From: Candidatus Shapirobacteria bacterium
Lineage (GTDB): Bacteria > Patescibacteriota > Microgenomatia > UBA12405
Length of the DNA stretch: 7,642 nucleotides
NCBI GenBank assembly: GCA_009885205.1
Contig: VFLE01000107.1
Location: forward strand, 1 to 7,642
Direction: 5' to 3'
Shown piece by piece: positions 1-4,369 of the stretch (position 1 is the stretch's first letter; every line of letters begins with the position of its first letter). The translations under genes were made by a program, and so were the position numbers. The notes under the pieces were generated by a model, which saw only the letters and a list, made by a program, of their open reading frames with translations, ran no database searches and was not told the DNA's origin.

Positions 1-246
1 AGCCCGGCAACTGCCGTGGCCGAAGTCGAAGAAAAGACAGAATTCGATGTCATTGTCACCAACGCTGGTGCCAACAAAATCGCTGTTATCAAGGCTGTCC
101 GTGAATTTAAACCTGAATTAGGTTTGAAAGAAGCCAAAGATATGGTCGATGCTTGTCCCGCTAACCTCGGCACTATGAAAAAAGATGCCGCTGCCGAAGC
201 CAAAACCAAGCTCGAAGCCGCCGGCGCGCAAGTCGAACTAAAATAA
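1..246 (+). CDS. rplL: Ribosomal protein bL12 (L7/L12), C-terminal part, truncated by window edge
   Basis: The reading frame is open from base 1 to a TAA at 244-246, giving 81 residues; the N-terminal dimerisation domain lies outside the window. The visible part begins with an Ala/Val/Glu-rich stretch matching the flexible hinge. It is followed by the globular C-terminal domain, with the family pattern F-D-V-I-V...G-A-N-K-I-A-V-I-K-A-V-R-E, then L-G-L-K-E-A-K-D-M-V-D and the ending A-A-G-A-Q-V-E-L-K. In this family that domain forms the ribosomal stalk and recruits the translational GTPases EF-G, EF-Tu and IF2. A GTG at 16 is an internal valine codon, not the start. The codons are visibly richer in GC than those of the genes downstream, as expected for a highly expressed gene. 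The gene is followed by a strong terminator, so it is the last gene of its transcript, normally after rplJ. Confidence 0.96.
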   Translation, partial: SPATAVAEVEEKTEFDVIVTNAGANKIAVIKAVREFKPELGLKEAKDMVDACPANLGTMKKDAAAEAKTKLEAAGAQVELK

Positions 247-268
247 AAATATTTTTATTTTAAACTTT

Positions 269-294
269 AATCCCCCATCCTATGGGGGATTTTT
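269..294 (+). terminator. Intrinsic terminator of rplL
   Basis: A perfect 10-bp stem (269-278 with 282-291, containing CCCCC/GGGGG) closes a 3-nt loop CCT and runs into a T-tract at 290-294. It lies 22 nt after the rplL stop codon. The GC-rich core in an AT-rich setting makes this a convincing Rho-independent terminator. Confidence 0.93.
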
Positions 295-295
295 G

Positions 296-304
296 TGTTA
301 TAAT
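296..304 (+). promoter_or_regulatory. Extended -10 promoter, leaderless start
   Basis: The motif TGT followed by a perfect TATAAT (299-304) forms an extended -10 element. The ATG at 310 follows after only 5 nt, so transcription would begin at or next to the start codon, and there is no Shine-Dalgarno site. The expected -35 position falls inside the rplL terminator stem and has no good match, which suits an extended -10 promoter. The motif starts 2 nt after the terminator T-tract. Confidence 0.75.
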
Positions 305-309
305 CCGTC

Positions 310-669
310 ATGCCCACAGAAATATCTATTATCGGCTTTCCTGAAACAACAATTACTCTGGTCAAAAAACGTCTAGAATCCGGCCCAAAACAAGATCTTA
401 TTAAGAAACTAGTTGGCAAAATACCTCCAAAAGGTAAATGTGATATTAGTACTCTTTCGGATCAACTAGGATCTATTATTGATAAAGATACTACCACCAC
501 AATTCAATCTAGAGGTAGAGTCTTTGTTGGCATCAAAAGCCGTCTTACTCAAAACAATGAATTAATTTTACAAACAGGACAAGAAGCTAAAATATGTCTC
601 ACAGGATATGGTCAACCATTGCCAGAAAAAGCTGTTATTTGTGTTCGAAACAAAATCTCCCAAATCTAA
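310..669 (+). CDS. Hypothetical protein, 119 aa, probably leaderless
   Basis: I do not recognise this protein family. The product is a soluble-looking 119-residue protein with alternating hydrophobic strands and charged helices. It starts with a strand-like E-I-S-I-I-G-F segment, followed by a Lys-rich helical region. Its C-terminal third has several valine/isoleucine-rich stretches (R-V-F-V-G-I near 69-74, A-V-I-C-V-R near 107-112). There is no signal peptide, no membrane segment and no obvious catalytic motif. The start is supported by an extended -10 promoter whose predicted transcript begins at or near this ATG. The gene ends 3 nt before the stop of the convergent pyrG, so the two transcripts must overlap at their 3' ends. 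It is codirectional with rplL but separated from it by a terminator, so it is an independent transcription unit. Confidence 0.75.
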   Translation: MPTEISIIGFPETTITLVKKRLESGPKQDLIKKLVGKIPPKGKCDISTLSDQLGSIIDKDTTTTIQSRGRVFVGIKSRLTQNNELILQTGQEAKICLTGYGQPLPEKAVICVRNKISQI

Positions 670-672
670 AAA

Positions 673-2271
673 TCAATTTTTCTTGATCATCGCCTTAATA
701 AAGGCTGTGAATATCGGATGTGGTGCCAGTGGTCGGCTTTTATATTCTGGATGAAACTGGGTGGCTACAAAGAACGGGTGAACCGTCTGCGACAATTCAA
801 TCGCCTCCACCAACTTGCCATCGGGACTCGTCCCTGCAATTATCATCCCCGCTTTCTCAAATTGCTCTCGATATTCATTATTAAATTCATATCGATGCCG
901 ATGCCTTTCTTGCACCAAATCTTCGTCATATATTTTATTTAATAAACTATTTTTATAAATTTTACACGGCCACGCCCCTAATCTAATCGTCCCCCCATAT
1001 TGGTGTAATTCCAAATATTTTTTTTGATCAAGCATTATATGAACCACTTTATATTTTGTTTTAGCATCCACTTCTTCCGAATTTGCCTTTTTCAAATTTA
1101 ATACATTTCTAGCAAACTCAATCACCGCCATTTGCATCCCAAAACATAACCCCAAATAGGGTATTTTATTAACTCTAGCAATGGACACTGCCTCAATAAT
1201 CCCTTCCGTTCCTCGACTCCCCCAACCCTGTGGCACCACAATTCCATCATATTTTTTTAAAACTTCTTCATCTAGCTCACTCGAATCAATCGCTTCAATT
1301 TTTATTTCCACATCATTGGCTATTCCCCCATGTTTTAATGCCTCCATAACCGACACATAGACATCAGCATGCTTTCCCTGCCCAAAATTCACATATTTCC
1401 CTACAAGTCCGATCCGTATGGGCAGAATCCCATTTCTGCCCTTTGTCAAAGCTTTCCATTTCTCCAGTTTTGGTTTTTTTGAAGTTTGAAGTTTGAAAAT
1501 TTTAAATATTTTTTTGAGTATTCCTTGTTTTTCTAACACCAATGGCACATCATAAATCGATTTACAATCCTTATCATCAAAAATGGCATCATCATCCAAA
1601 AAACAACGTCTGGCCAAAGTTTCTCGCCGTGGCTTATCCAAACCTATTTCACTTCGGGTAATTAAAATATCAGGAATAATTCCTGTCGATCGCAATTCCG
1701 AAATCGCATGTTGAGTTGGTTTTGTCTTCAATTCTCCAACATTTTTTAAATATGGCACATAAGACACCAACACATACATCGCCCTGCGTTCCCGTCCCAT
1801 TTCTCGAGCCGCATATAAAAACGGTAAGTTTTCAATATCACCAGTACTTCCACCAATTTCAACCACTACAAAATCAAAACCTTTTTCCATTTCATAAAAT
1901 CTTCTCTTAATTTCGTTGGGCACGTCGGGAATCATTTCCACATCTCGACCTCCATATTTAAAAGCTCGTTCGTTGTCAATAATCGTTTTGTAAATTTTCC
2001 CCGAAGTAATATTATTATCTTTGGAAAAATTTTGGTTCAAAAATCTTTCATAATTACCCAAATCTTGATCAATCTCACCCCCATCTTCCGTTACAAATGT
2101 CTCCCCATGCTCCTGTGGTCTCATTGTCCCCGCATCCACATTTAAATATGGATCAATTTTGACCATGTTTACTTTAAATCCCGAGGACTTTAGCAACATC
2201 CCTATCGACGATGCCACAATTCCCTTACCCAAACCTGACACCACCCCACCAATTACAAAAATATATTTCAT
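673..2271 (-). CDS. pyrG: CTP synthase (glutamine-hydrolysing)
   Basis: This enzyme makes CTP from UTP, ATP and glutamine, the last step of pyrimidine nucleotide synthesis. From the ATG at 2271 the product is 532 aa, the usual family length. The N-terminal synthetase domain begins K-Y-I-F-V-I-G-G-V-V-S-G-L-G-K-G (P-loop, about residues 8-17). It continues with K-I-D-P-Y-L-N-V-D-A-G-T-M, E-H-G-E-T-F-V-T-E-D-G and the nucleotide-binding G-E-L-K-T-K-P-T-Q. The C-terminal class I amidotransferase domain has the nucleophile Cys376 in G-L-C-F-G-M-Q and the His507/Glu509 pair in Q-F-H-P-E-Y. The frame continues upstream to a TTG at 2307, but that TTG is the T-T-G of a TTGACA -35 box, and the N-terminus matches the family from ATG 2271; a second in-frame ATG is at 2280. 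The inter-domain linker (about residues 259-284) carries a heptamer repeat and a REP-like palindrome. Several residues differ from the common form (for example V-P-Q-G-W-G for V-P-G-G-F-G), but the active-site residues are present. Confidence 0.96.
   Translation of the reverse strand: MKYIFVIGGVVSGLGKGIVASSIGMLLKSSGFKVNMVKIDPYLNVDAGTMRPQEHGETFVTEDGGEIDQDLGNYERFLNQNFSKDNNITSGKIYKTIIDNERAFKYGGRDVEMIPDVPNEIKRRFYEMEKGFDFVVVEIGGSTGDIENLPFLYAAREMGRERRAMYVLVSYVPYLKNVGELKTKPTQHAISELRSTGIIPDILITRSEIGLDKPRRETLARRCFLDDDAIFDDKDCKSIYDVPLVLEKQGILKKIFKIFKLQTSKKPKLEKWKALTKGRNGILPIRIGLVGKYVNFGQGKHADVYVSVMEALKHGGIANDVEIKIEAIDSSELDEEVLKKYDGIVVPQGWGSRGTEGIIEAVSIARVNKIPYLGLCFGMQMAVIEFARNVLNLKKANSEEVDAKTKYKVVHIMLDQKKYLELHQYGGTIRLGAWPCKIYKNSLLNKIYDEDLVQERHRHRYEFNNEYREQFEKAGMIIAGTSPDGKLVEAIELSQTVHPFFVATQFHPEYKSRPLAPHPIFTAFIKAMIKKN
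1420..1441. repeat. REP-like palindrome inside pyrG
   Basis: An 8-bp perfect stem has arms GGGCAGAA (1420-1427) and TTCTGCCC (1434-1441) closing the loop TCCCAT (1428-1433). It matches the palindrome at 2615-2636 in the neighbouring transposase gene at 20 of 22 positions, and the two differences form a compensated base pair (G-C there, A-T here). The loop is identical. In pyrG it encodes roughly G-R-N-G-I-L-P (residues 278-284), just before the conserved start of the amidotransferase domain. The frame differs by one base from that used in the transposase gene. Confidence 0.85.
1478..1498. repeat. Three tandem TTTGAAG heptamers in the pyrG linker
   Basis: The heptamer TTTGAAG occurs at 1478-1484 and 1485-1491, followed by TTTGAAA at 1492-1498. 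The total of 21 nt preserves the reading frame although the unit is 7 nt. It lies 36 nt from the palindrome in the same inter-domain linker. Confidence 0.7.
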
Positions 2272-2278
2272 AATCCCC

Positions 2279-2307
2279 ATTCTGGACCCACAAATCCACC
2301 CTGTCAA
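2279..2307 (-). promoter_or_regulatory. pyrG promoter, probable leaderless start
   Basis: On the minus strand a perfect TTGACA (2307-2302) is followed by 17 nt and CAGAAT (2284-2279, 4 of 6 matches to TATAAT). The ATG at 2271 lies 7 nt after the -10 box, so the transcript would begin at or next to the start codon. A TATTAT at 2336-2331 is an alternative upstream -10 that would give a longer leader. Confidence 0.65.
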
Positions 2308-2345
2308 TTGATTTCTTTTATTTCCCGACTATAATATCTTTATTC

Positions 2346-3077
2346 CTACCCTCTAATTAATCCTGCCTTTTCTGGATTGCCTCTAATATATTCTTTAATA
2401 TTAAATAATTCCCTATCATTTCGGACAATTCTTTCATAAAAATTTCTCTGCCACAATTTTCCATAAAATTTTGACCATCCAAAATTTTTTACACCAAAAA
2501 TATATTTATTCGTGGACATTATTTTAAATCGCTGGATTATTTCGGATAATGAATATTTTTTTATATTTTCAGGGCAGATACGGGGATCTGCCCCTACAAT
2601 ATTTTGTGGTGTACGGGCGGAATCCCATTTCCGCCCATTATTATTATCATTGGCGGAATCCCATTTCCGCCCATTATTATTATCATTGGCGGATTCCCAT
2701 ATCCGCCCATTATTGCAATCATTATTTTTTGGGCAGATACAGGGATCTGCCCCTACAATATTTTGTGGTGTACGGGAGGAATCCCATTTCCGCCCATTAT
2801 TATTATCATTGGCGGATTCCCATATCCGCCCATTATTATTAATTTCAATTATCAAATGGATATGATCCGGCATTACAATGTATTCGACAATATAAATTCC
2901 TTCATAAAAAATCGGCATCTCACAAATCAATTTTTCAATCATCTTTCCAGCATCATTTATTCCAATTTCATCCCAAAACATTTTTAATTTGTTTTCAACA
3001 TCAATCGTTACAAAATACAATCCTTCTTTTTTATAATCATACCCATCTAACCTAATTGACCTACGATGATAATCCAT
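2346..3077 (-). CDS. REP-associated tyrosine transposase (RAYT, Y1/HUH) with a repeat-encoded insertion
   Basis: Proteins of this IS200/IS605-related family are single-strand endonucleases that cut at REP palindromes through a 5'-phosphotyrosine link. The N-terminus (H-R-R-S-I-R-L-D-G-Y-D-Y...Y-F-V-T-I) is typical. The metal-binding HUH motif is H72-I-H74 in V-M-P-D-H-I-H-L-I-I. The catalytic tyrosine is probably Y214 in W-Q-R-N-F-Y-E-R-I-V-R, and the end I-K-E-Y-I-R-G-N-P is also typical. All key residues are present, so the enzyme may be active. Residues about 81-171 interrupt the domain. They consist of repeats of N-G-R-K-W-D-S-A-N-D-N-N and R-T-P-Q-N-I-V-G-A-D-P-x-I-C-P, encoded by seven REP-like palindromes. 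Without them the protein would be about 150 aa, close to the minimal family size. The gene lies 19 nt downstream of the ManC-like gene and may share its transcript. No Shine-Dalgarno site is evident, and the start codon sits in a 7-bp hairpin. Confidence 0.88.
   Translation of the reverse strand: MDYHRRSIRLDGYDYKKEGLYFVTIDVENKLKMFWDEIGINDAGKMIEKLICEMPIFYEGIYIVEYIVMPDHIHLIIEINNNGRIWESANDNNNGRKWDSSRTPQNIVGADPCICPKNNDCNNGRIWESANDNNNGRKWDSANDNNNGRKWDSARTPQNIVGADPRICPENIKKYSLSEIIQRFKIMSTNKYIFGVKNFGWSKFYGKLWQRNFYERIVRNDRELFNIKEYIRGNPEKAGLIRG
2572..2830. repeat. Array of seven REP-like palindromes within the RAYT gene
   Basis: The seven palindromes are at 2572-2593, 2615-2636, 2652-2671, 2688-2707, 2731-2752, 2774-2795 and 2811-2830. 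Each has a 7- or 8-bp stem and a 6-nt loop. Type a has arms GGGCAGAT/ATCTGCCC (first and fifth). Type b has arms (G)GGCGGAA/TTCCGCC(C) or GGCGGAT/ATCCGCC and the loop TCCCAT. Type b copies recur every 36 nt (12 codons), separated by an ATTATTATTATCATT-like spacer. Each type a copy is joined to the next type b copy by an identical 21-nt spacer (2594-2614 and 2753-2773), giving a bipartite BIME-like unit. The sixth copy has one mismatch in its stem (A2777 opposite G2792). Confidence 0.93.
2731..2830. repeat. Second copy of the composite REP block (159-nt in-frame duplication)
   Basis: This block repeats the block starting at 2572 with an offset of 159 nt (53 codons). Up to the next palindrome I see only two substitutions (2582 versus 2741, 2618 versus 2777). 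Its last palindrome is of the A/T-swapped type also seen at 2688-2707. Near identity points to a recent duplication. Confidence 0.85.
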
Positions 3078-3092
3078 CGTAATAATTATTAC
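3062..3092. promoter_or_regulatory. Hairpin over the RAYT start codon and adjacent 14-bp palindrome
   Basis: The arms TACGATG (3062-3068) and CATCGTA (3075-3081) form a 7-bp stem with a 6-nt loop. The start codon of the transposase (3077-3075) is inside the stem. Immediately next to it, GTAATAATTATTAC (3079-3092) is a perfect palindrome. In IS200 a stem-loop is known to hide the transposase translation start; a similar role here is inference. Confidence 0.4.
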
Positions 3093-3096
3093 ATAT

Positions 3097-4185
3097 CTAC
3101 AGCAATTCTGTCTTTTCCTCTTTTAAAATATCTGTCACCTCTTTGACTTTATTTGACATTGTTCGTGGAGCAATAAAAATAGCATCATCCATTTCCACCA
3201 CCACCATATCTTTCATTCCTACCAAGGTCATCATCTTATCGTTCTGTGAAATTACTAAATTTCCACTACTATCAACTTCTACCGAATCACCTTCAATTGT
3301 TGGTAAATTTTTTGCTATTCTATATCGATATACATCATCCCATGTTGTAATATGAGCCCAATCAAAAGGTAATTCTATAGCCATCATCTTATTTTCCTTG
3401 ATAATTTCTGTTGTTACCAATTCGATTCGACCTGGATCAAATTTTGGGTATATTCTTTCAATCTCTTGTTTTTCACTATCAGTATCAAATACTTGGTTTA
3501 ATTCGTTTACTAGTTTAAACCAGTCTGGTCGATATTTTTTTATCGCTTCAAAAAATTCTTTTGGTCTCCAAGTCAAATGGTTTGTATGAGTCCCCACTAT
3601 GTTTTTCTGTGAAATTTCGGTAACTTGCTCCAATGTCATTCGTTCTTTTACCACATTAATAAATTCTTTAATTTCGTAAACATTCATTCCACTGTCAAGA
3701 GTTTTCTTCTCCCCCATTTTCATCAAATCACTCCCTGTTTCTACGTATTTTGGCACGATTGTACCGGTAATCAACTTGCCTTCTTTTTTAACCAATTTTT
3801 CCATTTCCTGTATCATGTCCAAAAATTTATCAGCCGGTTCACGAGTACAAACTGATTGCACATAAAAATAAACAATCTCGTCTGGATATCTTTTTGCCAC
3901 TTTTGCCATAGCCAAACACGAGGCCGGACCCGTATCTCTCGCCATCGGCTCAATAATATAATTTTCTTTAGGAATATTTGAAGTTTGTTCTTCTACATAA
4001 TGAACCAATTCTTCAGTCGTTGACACAAAAATATCTTCCACTTTATATCTTTGCAACAATGAATCAACCGTTAATTGAAATAGTGTTTTTTCTCCGATTA
4101 TTTTTATAAATTGTTTCGGAGCTTTGACTCGACTATACGGCCACAGCTTACTGCCCGACCCACCCGCCATGATTACAAATTTCAT
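3097..4185 (-). CDS. ManC/mannose-1-phosphate guanylyltransferase-like protein with degenerate active site
   Basis: The 362-aa product follows the bacterial ManC/AlgA layout. It has an N-terminal nucleotidyltransferase fold with G-G-S-G-S-K-L-W-P (8-16), P-K-Q-F (23-26) and I-E-P-M-A-R-D-T-G-P-A (78-88). A C-terminal beta-helix-type tail contains V-V-V-E-M-D-D-A-I-F-I-A (328-339). ManC makes GDP-mannose from GTP and mannose-1-phosphate for surface polysaccharides. Several family motifs are replaced here. The A-D-H metal/base site is V-Q-S-V-C-T near 109-114, T-G-Y-G-Y-I is T-G-S-D-L-M (150-155), F-V-E-K-P is F-I-N-V-V (175-179), the W-N-S-G segment is unrecognisable near 195-206, and W-S-D-V-G-S-W is W-A-H-I-T-T-W (276-282). 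The family assignment is firm; GDP-mannose synthesis is doubtful. It may be a regulatory pseudo-enzyme or use another substrate. The start ATG has a GGAG Shine-Dalgarno match 5 nt upstream and follows the preceding gene by 10 nt. Confidence 0.85.
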   Translation of the reverse strand: MKFVIMAGGSGSKLWPYSRVKAPKQFIKIIGEKTLFQLTVDSLLQRYKVEDIFVSTTEELVHYVEEQTSNIPKENYIIEPMARDTGPASCLAMAKVAKRYPDEIVYFYVQSVCTREPADKFLDMIQEMEKLVKKEGKLITGTIVPKYVETGSDLMKMGEKKTLDSGMNVYEIKEFINVVKERMTLEQVTEISQKNIVGTHTNHLTWRPKEFFEAIKKYRPDWFKLVNELNQVFDTDSEKQEIERIYPKFDPGRIELVTTEIIKENKMMAIELPFDWAHITTWDDVYRYRIAKNLPTIEGDSVEVDSSGNLVISQNDKMMTLVGMKDMVVVEMDDAIFIAPRTMSNKVKEVTDILKEEKTELL

Positions 4186-4194
4186 AGTGACTCC

Positions 4195-4200
4195 ATTATA
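4195..4200 (-). promoter_or_regulatory. TATAAT box overlapping the upstream stop codon, before the ManC-like gene
   Basis: A perfect TATAAT (minus strand, 4200-4195) lies 9 nt before the ATG at 4185 and includes the TAA of the preceding small gene. It could be an internal promoter giving a near-leaderless mRNA. The GGAG at 4194-4191 equally allows translation from a longer operon transcript. No good -35 is visible. Confidence 0.45.
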
Positions 4201-4369
4201 TTACATTTAATTCTTTTTTCACTGCCTCAGCTAAAACAATTTTGACATACGATTGATATGGCACATCCTTTTTATTCGCAATCATCTTTAAATCAGAAAC
4301 AAGAGAACTTGAAAATCTAAATGTAACCATTTTTGATTCTTCAGCTTTATTTGATATTTTTTTAATCAT
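4196..4369 (-). CDS. Small ribbon-helix-helix (CopG-like) DNA-binding protein, 57 aa
   Basis: From the ATG at 4369 the product has a Lys-rich N-terminal tail. It is followed by a beta strand M-V-T-F-R-F, a helix S-S-S-L-V-S-D-L-K-M-I-A-N-K-K and a second helix after V-P-Y-Q-S-Y ending A-E-A-V-K-K-E-L. This strand-helix-helix order with the P-Y-Q turn is the ribbon-helix-helix pattern of CopG/BrnA-type antitoxins and small repressors, which bind DNA as dimers. The start overlaps the end of the dehydrogenase gene by 8 nt (ATGATTAA), implying translational coupling. The frame extends upstream to 4471, but that part lies entirely within the dehydrogenase gene and does not look like part of the fold. 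An internal ATG at 4330 is another possible start. No toxin gene is adjacent, so an antitoxin role is not supported; autoregulation of this cluster is possible. Confidence 0.65.
   Translation of the reverse strand: MIKKISNKAEESKMVTFRFSSSLVSDLKMIANKKDVPYQSYVKIVLAEAVKKELNVI

Noticed and set aside
673..2271. Recoded TGA (Gracilibacteria-type code)
   Set aside because: TGA terminates pyrG and ruvA at the expected family ends, and no gene has an internal in-frame TGA.
2272..2307. TTG start extending pyrG by 12 residues
   Set aside because: The extra residues do not match the family, and the TTG is part of a perfect TTGACA -35 box for a promoter that places transcription at the ATG at 2271.
2572..2830. 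A CRISPR array (36-nt period with palindromic repeats)
   Set aside because: The intervals between palindromes are the same AT-rich sequence rather than unique spacers, the array lies inside a coding frame, and no cas genes are present.
2512..2987. Several long plus-strand open frames across the repeat array
   Set aside because: They are stop-free only because the palindromes and ATT-rich spacers lack stops on both strands. The products are low-complexity Ile/Pro repeats, and the minus strand encodes a recognisable transposase.
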